Below are positions 23,978 through 33,857 of a DNA stretch of 64,000 bases, in pieces. A program made the position numbers and the translations under genes. The notes below the pieces were generated by a model. That model was not told the origin of the DNA and did not search any database. It saw only the letters and a list, made by a program, of their open reading frames with translations. The stretch is from Eudorina sp. 2006-703-Eu-15 (taxonomy: Eukaryota > Chlorophyta > Chlorophyceae > Chlamydomonadales > Volvocaceae), in assembly GCA_003117195.1 (NCBI GenBank), contig BDSI01000003.1:2261551-2325550 (forward strand), given 5' to 3'. Numbering within the stretch: position 1 is the stretch's first letter; each line of letters opens with the position of its first letter.

Positions 23978-26900
23978 ATGCCTCCCACTAGTGGGGCCCA
24001 GCGCCTTGCTGGGCAGGCACCAGCGAATCATTGCGTCAGCCTTCTGCGGTTGTTGCATGCCGTTGACTGCTATCCAAGAGGTATACTGCATTTAGTTAGT
24101 ATTTCGTAAACTTCAACCTCTAACCAGTTCTTTCCTCATGCTTCAGGGGGCCTTTACACGGGGTACTATGCTGTGGCAGCCGCAACCCGCTATGAACACT
24201 TCTGGGTGGAACTAATGCGGGTCAGCAGCAAGGCAGTAACTCCACCGTTGGATGTGGCTTTCGCCTGGTAAGGCGCGTCGAAGGTCAAAATGACATTTTG
24301 AAAAGAAGGCCAGCTTGAACCATTGGAGTGCTGAGCTCATCCTGGCACATAACGTTACATATGTATGTCATGCTGGCTTCAGCTTGCCGGAATCCGCATG
24401 CAGTCGAATCCGCTGACGGTTTCCACATCCGTCCAGTGTTGTCTCGTCTGGCACCCGCCCGGCAGGTTCGTCCACCGGCAGGACCCAGCAGCGTACCAGA
24501 GAGACCTACTCGCCAGGGCGACGACTGCCATCTATCCGGATGTCCAGCAGGCTTTCAGCTTCGGACCTCGGTACTCGGACTGCATCCTGTGGAACACCGT
24601 TGCCGGCAAGAAGCACGCCGCTTGGCCGCCTCCCGCGCCGGGGTCACCCCTTGGCCACGTGGGTTCGCCTCTTGCCTTTCTGAAGCCACTGGTAAGGGCA
24701 TGTGCGGGTAGTTACTTCTCGCGCCCTGTAACCAGCTCCTCGGGCCTGTGCTTTAGTGTAAACTCGTGGGCCGAACTGTCCACGTGTCTGTGCTGCCTTG
24801 GAATGGATGCCATCGTTGATGCGCCCCCGTGCGTCCTTCCGCCCCACAGACCGCCGCGATGGGCCAGTTCTCGCGCATGCTCCGCTCCTGGTTGCGGCCG
24901 CACTTCCTGGACGTGGACTTCCTCACACGCGCGCAGGACAGGTAAGCACGGGGCTGCACGCGTACGGCAAAGCGGGTGAGGAGGGGTTTTGCCACCTCGG
25001 TTCAGCTCCAGCGAGAGGATGTATCTACCTCATGTTCCCTCCCATGTTCCCTCCCATGGCATCTGCGTGTCGCACTGCCTTGCCCCGTGTTTGGACACCC
25101 CCAGGTACGCCCGCCTGGTGGAGCTCCACGCGGCGCACCCGGACCTGACTCTGGTGCCCACCGCCGACATCGCCCTGGTGTGGCACACCCACCTGGGCCT
25201 GAGTGGGGACTACGCGGCCATGTGGACCAAGATGTACGGCCTGAAGATGGAGCCCTGGCGCCCTGACTACCTCTACCTCAACGACCCGGCCCAGCTGGCG
25301 GCTGCGTACGGCGAGACGAAGCGGCTGTACGAGCAAACCTTTGGTAAGCCCACACTCGGCCACGACGGACTTGGCGGACATTCCTAATCGCTCCATCGGT
25401 CCCGAGAGACGGCGGCCCAAGCCGCTGTGGGATACACGACCATCCGGCAGAAATGTAGTATGACATGTCTCGCTGCTTTTACCAACCGCCCAGGCGAGCC
25501 GTACGACAGCCCCGACACAGCCTGGCTGGCGGACTCGGTGCCGTACCCGTTGGTGACGGCCGCCAACCCGCTGGCCTTCGCGCTGCGGGTGTACGACAAC
25601 AATCCGGAGGAGGCGCGGCAGCAGCGTGCCATCGAGGCTGCGTGCAGCGCCGTTGATGTGCCCGTAACCCCGCCGGGAATGGCGGTGGCCCGAGGGGGCG
25701 GGCACGCGCTGTATGCCGCGTGGCTGGCGGCCAAGAGGGCGGAGGCGGCTTTCGATGACGTCACGTGCAACCGCTGCTGCCTATGCTTCACTAACCAAAA
25801 GGACGACGTCAAGGTTGTCAAGTGAGTGACGTGCGCTCGTTAGGGAGGTTGCTATGGGGACAACCACTACCCATTCGGTGACTTTTCGCGGTTTCGCTAT
25901 CTTGATTGACTCAAGGGGTCATGATAACTGCAGGTTGCGATGCATACAGGGCAAAGGGCCTGGTCCGGCCTCATTTCAACGTCATTGCAATCCTTGTACC
26001 GCCGTACGGTTGCCGTATTCGGTGACTTTTCGCGGTTTCGCTATCTTGATTGACTCAAGGGGTCATGATAACTGCAGGTTGCGATGCATACAGGGCAAAG
26101 GGCCTGGTCCGGCCTCATTTCAACGTCATTGCAATCCTTGTACCGCCGTACGGTTGCCGTATCGCAGGGAGGCAATCGCCGCGCTCGTCTCCATGGAGTA
26201 CTTTCTGAACCTGCCGGACATTGACATGGTGGGGCACAGGGAGGGTCGGGAGAGGAGGAGGGATTGCTGTAAGTACCTTACCTTTCCCCCATCTCACGGG
26301 TATTCTTCGTTACACTAGTTACGAGCGCGATCGAGTCCTGGAAACGTGTTACAGTGCGGTAACCCGCACAACAGGGGAAGATGCACCCGAGCTGTCCATG
26401 GTGGTGCTCGTGACACTGACTGCCGGCCGTTCAGCAGCATGGGGTCCACCTCGAGCTGCTGACCCATTGCCCCCCTCCCTGCGCCACCCCCAATCCGCCC
26501 AATCCAGCACCCCTACCTGGCGGCCATCACCATCCGCAAGGGACTGTGGACACCCTCGACGCAGGCGCCAGGTGGGGAGGCGGGTACTTGCCGTGTACAG
26601 AATGCCGCCCTTGGTAGTAAAAGTTGCCCGTGTAGTACATCTGGCGCTGTTTCGCCTACGAGGCCACCGTCCCGCCGACCCTTCGATCCGTTCGTTACTG
26701 CGCTGCCCAGCACCGCCTTCACTCGCCTGACGGACTGCGACGAAACTTCCAGTCCAGCCTCGGCAGCACACGTGGCCCGACCGCGCCCCTTTTCTCTCCT
26801 TTTGCTCCCTCTCGTGCCCTCCCTCCCGCGAGGTTCAAATCCAACTTCCGCCCTCCTTCCCCTTCCCATTCGCCAGCTGCCGCATCGGGTCCGGACGCCC

Positions 26901-27595
26901 ACGTGGAGTTCTCGCCCATGGACCCCGAAAACTACCTCAACGGCCGCGGATCCTTCCTGCTCAAGGGCCTGGCGCAGGTGCTCATGGAGACGTCAGCCAC
27001 CATGGCGCAGGGTGCCGCACCGGCACCGGCCCCGCAGCCGGGCAAGGCCAGTGCGCTGTCGTCCTCGAATCCGCGGCTGTGGGTGCTGCTGCGGCAAGGG
27101 GGTATCGTGGCAAGGGCGCTGCAGCTGCTGGGAGACGCCGAGCAGCTGTCCTCGAGACGCGATGTTGGATACATGCAGCGCGCCTACCAGGTTCGGAGGC
27201 GGCATTACGACAGTTGCATGGTGTACGGCACATGCGATTACTATACGACGACAACGCTGTACATGGCGGCGGTGTCGTACGAGACGATGTACTACGGCGG
27301 TGGTGGTGGTGGTTACGGGGGCGGATGGGGCGGGGGTGGTGGTGACGGGGCCGGATGGGGCGGAGGTGGATGCGGTGGCGGGGGCGGTTGCGGAGGAGGT
27401 GGCGGGGGTGGTTGCGGTGGAGGTGGCGGAGGCGGCGGCTGTGGTGGCGGCGGCGGAGGTGGGGGCGGCTGTGGCGGAGGCGGGGGCGGGGTGGCTGCGG
27501 CGGCGGAGGCGGTTGCGGAGGCGGGTAGGGTACGTATTGTGCGGCTTGTCGTACTGGGGCGACCAAGGTTATCCCCCAAACAGTTGTTCCCATAA
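23978..27595 (+). CDS. GRDP-like glycine-rich domain protein (DUF1399 family), copy B
   Basis: Exons 23978-24080, 24147-24267, 24466-24691, 24850-24941, 25105-25343, 25494-25821, 26168-26228, 26508-26571 and 26877-27595 match copy A exon for exon; only exon 8 (one codon shorter) and exon 9 differ in length. The annotated frame gives 650 residues. Both DUF1399-type repeats (FVHRQDP and VWHTHLG) and the cysteine region are intact. The glycine-rich tail is longer and more Cys-rich than in A. Near 27480-27492 a one-base difference in a G run moves the frame: the last 34 residues become an Ala/Val/Arg tail (VAAAAEAVAEAGRVRIVRL and beyond). The shifted frame would keep Gly/Cys and stop at TAG 27527-27529. 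Either it is a recent indel or a base-calling error. Intron 6 contains a perfect 144-bp tandem duplication. Confidence 0.82.
25873..26160 (+). repeat. 144-bp tandem duplication in intron 6 of GRDP copy B
   Basis: Units 25873-26016 and 26017-26160 appear identical. The second unit ends at the acceptor region, so the unit includes the TACCGCCGTACGGTTGCCGT stretch preceding the splice site. It is absent as a duplicate from copy A. Because 144 is a multiple of three, a frame runs through both units into exon 7. Confidence 0.9.
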
Positions 27596-29110
27596 TGAGG
27601 TGACCATAAAGCAAACGGAGCGAGCAGTGTGCCGTCGGTGCGATCCAGTTCGTCGCGAAATGCCAACATGAAGAAGCTCGGAAGCGGGCGGTCTTGTGCC
27701 AACATTAGTGGCCGGCTGTCCTGTCGGGCGGCCGAGGGAGCCGCGGCCCCGCCATTGGGGCCGCGATCGGTGAGACGAGGAGCTGACCGTACGACATCGT
27801 GGACAATGGGGCAGTTCAAGGTGAAGTCGTGGCCTGGTGGACAGCTCACGTACATGACGTTTCGGGTTGTCCACTAAGTTACCATTACCAGGTCATTCTC
27901 TGCACCCGCGAGCAGGAGGGCTCCTGTTTATGTGTCACGGGCGTGCCTGAGGTTAAGTTCTTGGTGTGACTGAAGAGCTTGTATGCTAAGATTTCATAGA
28001 GCGGACCCCAGAAGGGCTGTGTTGAGAGTAGGTGTATGAACGAACGCGATCGTTGTCGTATGTTGATTTTCTTGGTTGGTGCGAGGGCCGGAACGCGCAC
28101 ACGAGATGCATGCACTGGTGCCTAGCTAGTCACGTATCTGTGCGGTTGCTTTGCAATTGTGATTTGTTTAGTGGAGGCTCTTACCGCCCCGCTGATGTCT
28201 TTCTTTCGCTATGTGATTGGGTGAGGCTGCATAAAGCTATCATATGCATTCAGACGGACTGCTTGAGCCCATCAGCAATCGGCCGTCAAGATCCTGATAT
28301 CCTCGCATCTGAGGAAGGCGTCCCGGGGTCCCTGCCATGTCACCACATGGCGGACGTTACCTGTCGCATACACGCCCTCCGTGCACTGGAGGGCACGAGA
28401 CGCTGGTTGGAATCATCGGACTACCCGAGATTATGCGAGCGAATGTGTCTGGGTGGGTACTTCGGACTCACAGGCGCCGACTCTCAATACGCTGGCGCAG
28501 AGTTAGTCGGGTCGCGTGGAGATCGTCAACTAGTTGGAAGTGTACTTCGGCGCAGATTGCTGTCTATTGGGGTTTAAAAGGACCTAATAGCACGCGGGGG
28601 CGATTACGCCGGTCATCATCTTATATAGCGCTGAACTTCAAACCATCCACCCACCGAACATTCTTAACTCCACCCCGAACTCCAGTCAGTCGTTGTTCCT
28701 GTGCCCCAGCATGGCAGTAACATCAGTCCCAAATCGTGCTGCTGGGACAGACCCGGGCGAGGCATCAAGACCATAATCAACGGCATCATTGACCAGGACA
28801 CCACATCGTTGCCACAGCAGATGCCGCGACTTGCGCTGCTACAGCAGCCTGTGCTGCTTCCGCCAGCCGGAGAGCTCCCCTCTCAGTGCGAGGTTTATTA
28901 TTAAGGATGTCACAGCGGACCCCGCGGGTCATCGGCGGCAGCCGAAGCTTCCTCAGATCCTCACCACACCTGCGCCACCATGGCGAGGTTGGGACAGGGA
29001 ATGCTGCACTGAGTTCTGCGTTTTCCCAGCGGTTCCATATGGTGCGGGTCGGTTGACCACAGCATTAAAACCGCCGGACACGTACGCCAGTATCCTGCGT
29101 GGTTTCGCAC
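27596..29110. other. Spacer downstream of GRDP copy B
   Basis: 27630-28220 repeats the sequence found downstream of copy A. 28220-29110 shows no gene that I can support; short retroelement-end pieces lie at about 28003-28030 and 28908-28935. Confidence 0.4.
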
Positions 29111-29750
29111 CTGTAGGGTCTGAACGCACAAACGGACAAAGAGCGAAGCCTGAGTAGTGTGAGGAGCACGTGGTCCAGTGGGAGGTTGGTGAGGGGGCTG
29201 AGCGCCCGGCCCTGAGCCACGCCCTGTTGGATCCACCGCTGCATGGCCCGCCGCTCGAATGTGACGCCATCGGCAGCGAACACCGGCTCCTCCATGACCT
29301 CCTCGTGCGAGCGCGACCCGCGACACATACAGCAGGAGCCGCAAGATATCTTTGAATCATGCCCGCAAATGCTTGATGTCGATGGCTACAAGAGCGATAA
29401 TTACGACCACGCACGCACAAACAGGCGGTGCGGTGTCCGCTGAATAGTCCATTTTGCTTCATACAGCAAGGAGCGAGGAGACAGCAAACACCTGGCCAAG
29501 GTACATTCCGCTGCCAATCAACTAACTGCCGGCATTCACCTATTCGGCAGGCGCTGTACAGGCACCTCCAGTGCATGTACGGCAGCTTACCTGAGTTGCC
29601 GTACACTTATCGCCGTCCACCTTTTTGACAGCGACCCGCAGTCCGTCGACCAGTCCCTCGTGTAGGACATCGGATCGGCCGCGTCGTCCGATTGTGCGCC
29701 CGGCTTCGAAGCCGTCCGTGGCGGCCGCCAAAGCCGAGGCGGAGAAGACC
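29111..29750 (-). pseudogene. Protein-kinase N-lobe exon and U-box exon without a kinase core
   Basis: On the minus strand the exon 29750-29591 (acceptor CAACCGCAG, donor CAG|GTAAGC) encodes VFSASALAAATDGFEAGRTI, then GRRGRSDVLHEGLVDGLRVA and VKKVDG. This is the start of a plant-type receptor-like kinase domain: ATDGF lead, glycine loop with the third Gly replaced by Ser, and the VAVKK lysine. Only about 260 bases later, 29328-29111 encodes a U-box: EEVMEEPVFAADGVTFERRA, then MQRWIQQ and LSPLTNLPLDHVLL, the E2-binding fold of plant U-box ubiquitin ligases. Kinase followed by U-box is the order in plant PUB kinases, but the catalytic loop, DFG and C-lobe are missing. The usual Cys-Pro-Ile start of the U-box is also altered (CMCRGSRSHEEVM). 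It is probably a deleted gene or the 3' part of the SRCR gene upstream. Confidence 0.5.
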
Positions 29751-30239
29751 CTGCGGTTGTTGGTATTGAAACCACAGTCGTAGCCCGTGAATCGAATCCC
29801 CGTCCGTCAAATCCCCAGACACGCCCCCTGAGTCCCGGGAGGGCCTCGCTGCGGTCATCAGCCACGGCAAGCAGGTCGACGCGCGGGGCCCAAGGTCACG
29901 GACGCCTTCATCGCAACACCGCTGCCATGGGAAAGTCCATCACCCCGCCGTATGAGCCTGTGACCGTGTGCCGCGGTGCCACAGATCGTTGACGGATTCA
30001 GAATTGCACAACCCCGCCCGCGGCCTGCAAGCAACCGCACCTGGGGCGTGCAGCTGCGCAGTGGCTGGCCTGCTGGGCAGCGGTGCCCGCCGCCGCGCCC
30101 ACGCCGCACAACCGTTCCACCTCCCCCTGGAGCTCCGGGGCGCATGCTCCTCGCCCGCTGCCCAGGTTTGGTACCCCTGTGCCAGTGGAAGCTTCATGGG
30201 CCTTGCTTTCCAGGCAGGTCTGTACGGCGGCATCACTGC

Positions 30240-30440
30240 CGCCGATCCGGATCACCTCCACCTCCATCATCACGCAGGCGGCATGCCCGCCTGCCGCCGC
30301 CGCCGCCGTTATCGTTGCCTTTGCCGTTGCCGACGCCGCCGACGCTGTTGTTGTCGTTGCCGCCGCAGTCTCCGTTGCTGCTGCCGTCCCCACCGCGGCT
30401 GGTACAGGTGCTGCCGCCGGTGAGGTGGTGACTGCGGGGT
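30240..30440 (-). other. Low-complexity Ala/Thr or Gly/Asn coding-like stretch
   Basis: The minus strand has two overlapping open frames of skewed composition (TAAATETAAATTTTASAASA or NGDCGGNDNNSVGGVGNGKG). It lies between the SRCR membrane exon and the kinase exon and could be a cytoplasmic linker exon, but no splice pair fixes the frame. Confidence 0.25.
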
Positions 30441-30526
30441 ACTGTCGCCTCAGGAAGCTGATGCCCGCCGGCAGGGTGCAGTGACTGCTCGCAGCAGGGT
30501 CAGCACTGCTGCCGCTCCCTCCCCGC

Positions 30527-30762
30527 CAGGGTGGCTATCTTATTTTGCAGAGTATCTACGGCCGGAGATACTCATTGCCCAATCGTGCTGAAAGTATCTG
30601 TCGGAGGGAGCTTTTGCCGGCATTTTATCTACTCAAAGGGGGCTTTCCCCGTGCGAGAGGCCATGAGTATCTAAAACCCCATTTTCCCACCGAGGGAAAG
30701 TATCTATCAAAACGCAAGGTTTTCGGCCGAATATATATTTATATCTTAAGATAGCCACCCTG
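30527..30762. mobile_element. hAT-type MITE 1 (236 bp) with 16-bp inverted termini and 8-bp target duplication
   Basis: The element starts CAGGGTGGCTATCTTA and ends with the exact inverse, TAAGATAGCCACCCTG. CTCCCCGC flanks both ends (30519-30526 and 30763-30770). CAGGG termini and an 8-bp target duplication are the hallmarks of hAT transposons. There is no coding capacity, so it is a non-autonomous MITE. It sits at the 3' side of the SRCR-TM exon (minus strand). Confidence 0.92.
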
Positions 30763-33700
30763 CTCCCCGCCCGCCGCCGGGCTGTTGACGCCTCCTCCGG
30801 CATTATTATGAAATGCAGCCGCAGCCGCTGCGGCCGCCGTGGCGGCAGCTGTGCCAGGGCGTCGCTCCACAGGCTCCTGCTGCGGCCCGTTGCTGGCGGC
30901 ACTACTGGTGTTGATTGTTGCCGCCACCACCGCTACTACCCGAGGCGGCCCGTTGCTGGCGGCACTACTGGTGCTGTTGCCGCTCCCACCGCTCCCACAT
31001 GAGACGGCCCGTTGGCACTCCCGCTGCGCCGCCCTCTGGCACCACCAGCCCAGGAGCCCCATTGTGATGGCGATGGAGACGAGCAGTGAGCTCACTACGA
31101 GCCCCACCAGGGCGGACTGTTTGCGGTAGGGGCTGGTCGGGGCCGCTGCCGCTTGGTCGGAGATGCCGCTCGCGGGGGCGGCGGCGTTGACTGTGAGGCA
31201 GGCAGTGGGTTGTTGCGCCGACCGCAGAAATGGGGTGCATGGGGAAGCGAAAGGCACGGCGGTAGGCGGGGCACGTCGGCGGGGCCGGTAACAAACACCC
31301 TACGAGTGTATTACGGTATTTGAATATTACAGCGTACTCACGCACAATAAATCAATGAGAGCCTATGAGCGGGTGCAGGATGTATGTCTTTAGGGAAAGG
31401 ATGTGAAAGCAGAACAGGATGTGAATTCGGAGGTAGAGTGCCTGATAACTCTGTTTGGGGGCTGTGTTGACGAGGCGAGGAGGTACGGTACGGTACGGTA
31501 CGGTGCGGTACTGTGCGGTACGGTACGGTAAGGCAAGGTAAGATAGGCCCAATGAATCACGGAGTGCGTAGCTAGTTTTCGGTTTGATGGATGGGACTCC
31601 CCATTCCCAGCGGACTTCGATGTCTACGCAGCCAATAATAGTGGTGTACCTGCTGCATACGCAGGCTGGCAGGGCGGGGGCCCCTACGCGGAACCGGCCG
31701 CCGGTCGCTATCGCTCACCAAAGCACACGAGGCCGAGATCGTTCGAGTGGTCCTCGCAGGTGGTGGCGGTGCTGCTCGGTGGCGGCTGCGCGGGCGGCGG
31801 CGCCGGCCCCACCCGGGTTTGGTTGGGGCCGACGGAAGGGTCCACAGCAGCCGCGAGGTGTCCGCCGCCGCCGCCGCGGCCGCCGCCGCCGCCGCCCGCC
31901 GTCCGGCACTGCGACAGGGAGGTCGCCCCGGCCGCACATCGCACCTGATGTTGAGGGCCACAGGCACGCAGCAGCAGCAGCAGCAGCAGGTATACACCGT
32001 TCATCCCTTTGGGGTCCGCTGTCACGTTTGTTCATTCATTCATTCATTCATTCATCCAGGTAGGGTCCCCGCCGTCTCATTACTCTTCGTCAGCAGCCCG
32101 CGCTTCATCGAGCGTGCATGCATGCATGAGCGGGGCTCCGCACCTCTGCTAGCTGAGGTTTGCCCTGGGGGGCACGCATGTACTGCTGATGAACCCTTGT
32201 GGGGTCCGCTGAAACATGCATCACTCGTAATGAGCAAACAGCACGCACCGAACGTTTTCTCGGAATGGATGACACAACGATTCCGCGAAGGATGGGCTCC
32301 TGTTCCTTCTCGTATGTGAATGAACGGATGAATGAACGTTACAGCGGACCCCAACGGACTCTCATGTGTGCGCAACCTGGCAGCCGCACCCAGAGCAGGG
32401 TGGCTATCTTAAGATATAAATATCTATTCGGCCGAAAAACTTCTGAAATTTTAGATACTTTTGGCCTGCCAAAACATGGAGTTTAAGATACTTTGACCCC
32501 TCGTGTGGGACATGATATCTTTCCGTTGACACATACTCGGACGAGTGATGGGGTCCCCCATATCTCCCACCCGGGGTCGGTTCTCGACGTCTGCAGTCAT
32601 CTATGGCTAGGTGTTGCACTTATGGGTTCGGTTTGTGGAAGTTCTCCATCAATGTTGCGCCCTGTCCGCTGCCCTCTGTAGATACTTCGGGCCGTTTCCA
32701 GTTGGAAATATCTCCCCATAGACAGATATTTTCAGCGTTTCGAAGCCAGGTGTATCTCTGGCCGTAGATACTCCCAAAAATAAGATAGCCACCCTGACCC
32801 AGAGGCAACGAGGCCATCAAGCGACGTCACCTGGTGTATGGCCCCGGCGCCGCCGATTGCCATGTACGGAGTGCCGTACGTGTACTGCAGCAGCTGGCAC
32901 AGGACCGTCGCGTCGTTGCTGCTGACAGCCACACCGCTGCAGTGACACAATAGGATGCAACACACAGAAAGGAAAATTATGATGCCTCCGCGCTGCACGC
33001 ACCCTGCCTGCTGCATTCGTGCCCTAATAATGAGTTACACCCACCAGACGGTGCCCCACTCGCCGCCCACCAGCACCTCCACACGCCCCATGGAGACACC
33101 GAGGGACGACCCGGCCCCCACCAGTCTGATGCTGGAGATCTGGCCTGTACGGCAGGCAGCGCACAGCCAGTTCCGTACATGGGACGGAGGGTGTGTTGGT
33201 GAGATCGAGCAAATAAAGGGCAGCTACAAGTAAGCAACGGTAGCACCATCACAAGAGGGGTTAGTCGTCATCAGTTGGGACGCACAGACACAACGCGAAC
33301 CCACGTGCCGTACGGTTCGTACACAAGAAGACACAGCGGACCCGGGGGACTCAAACCACCGTCTAAAGTGATTGAATAATTGTTACAGCGGACCCCGAAA
33401 GGGGATCAACGGTGTATACCGTCTCACGTGTGCGTGCGTGGCTGGATGGGTGTCGCTGGTTGTTGCAGCAGACGGACACAAACGACGAAACTCATGCGCT
33501 GGGTATGCAGGGCCATATCTGGGGTCAGAAAAGTATGCACCTGGCCCTGCGAGGTGATGAACGCTGTCACGCCCAGAGAGCACAGCACAGCACAGCATTA
33601 CATGGCGTCCGCGCGCGTTGCTGTATGCCCAGGTTGGGCTGTGGAGGCCGCAGCATGCATGGGACGACGACCACTTGCGCGACAAGGCAGCAGGCCAAGA

Positions 33701-33857
33701 CTCTGTTGTGGCCCGCGTAGCTACCTGTCAGCGGTGGAGGCAGCGGTGGTGGCCGACCCGCAGCAACCCCGAGGCTCCGCAGCAACAGCAGGACGTCAGT
33801 GATGACAAGCAGTACCCGCAGCAGCGCCGTCGCGGGGCCTCCAGGCGCCCGCGGCAT
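30763..33857 (-). CDS. Single-SRCR-domain membrane receptor, 5' exons
   Basis: Minus-strand exons 33857-33725, 33144-33045, 32936-32831, 31944-31719 and from 31190 downward, all phase-compatible. Exon 1 is a signal peptide (MPRAPGG then ALLRVLLVITDVLLLL). Exons 2-4 make one scavenger-receptor cysteine-rich domain: ISSIRLVGAGSSLG, GRVEVLVGGEWGTVC (Cys formed across the splice), SSNDATVLCQLLQYTYGT, GAGAIHQ|VRCAAGATSLSQC and CEDHSNDLGLVCFG. A Gly/Pro/Ser-rich insert of about 40 residues separates SLSQC from CEDHS. Exon 5 carries a membrane helix (ALVGLVVSSLLVSIAITMGL) at about residue 215-238 and then a Ser/Gly/Ala-rich cytoplasmic tail. This predicts a type I surface protein; SRCR proteins are numerous in volvocine algae and probably bind extracellular ligands. 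The end of exon 5 is not resolved because a MITE lies there; in the assembled sequence the frame stops inside the MITE. The kinase/U-box exons farther on may be its 3' part. Confidence 0.78.
31482..31528 (+). repeat. (GGTAC)n short tandem repeat
   Basis: About nine copies of the pentamer GGTAC with point variants lie in the intron between the SRCR domain and the membrane exon. Confidence 0.85.
31985..32057 (+). mobile_element. 5'-truncated copy of the (CATT)n-tailed element
   Basis: Only the terminal 45 or so bases of the body remain (CCCTTTGGGGTCCGCTGT and flank), followed by GTTCATTCATTC repeats. It has the same 3' end as the copy at 14330-14726. It lies in SRCR intron 3 just upstream of exon 4. 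Confidence 0.7.
32322..32362 (-). mobile_element. 3'-end fragment of the (CATT)n-tailed element
   Basis: GAATGAACG then TTACAGCGGACCCCAA is the inverse of the element's 3' end and tail. A further possible end piece on the + strand lies at 32192-32225 (TTGTGGGGTCCGCTGAAACA). Confidence 0.6.
32396..32796. mobile_element. hAT-type MITE 2 (401 bp) with 16-bp inverted termini and perfect 8-bp target duplication
   Basis: It has the same termini as MITE 1 (CAGGGTGGCTATCTTA at 32396 and its inverse ending at 32796), flanked on both sides by ACCCAGAG (32388-32395 and 32797-32804). The subterminal AAGATATAAATAT and TTCGGCCGAAAA are shared with MITE 1 in inverse orientation, while the middle differs and is longer. 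The element lies in intron 3 of the SRCR gene and appears intact. Confidence 0.95.
33384..33424 (-). mobile_element. 3'-end fragment of the (CATT)n-tailed element
   Basis: TTACAGCGGACCCCGAAAGG then GGATCAACGGTGTATACC is the inverse of the conserved 3' end, without a long tail. It lies in intron 1 of the SRCR gene. Confidence 0.6.

Noticed and set aside
25854..26318. 154-codon frame with a repeated 48-residue unit in GRDP copy B
   Set aside because: It is intron 6 with its 144-bp duplication; the same interval is intronic in copy A and exon phases require it to be removed.
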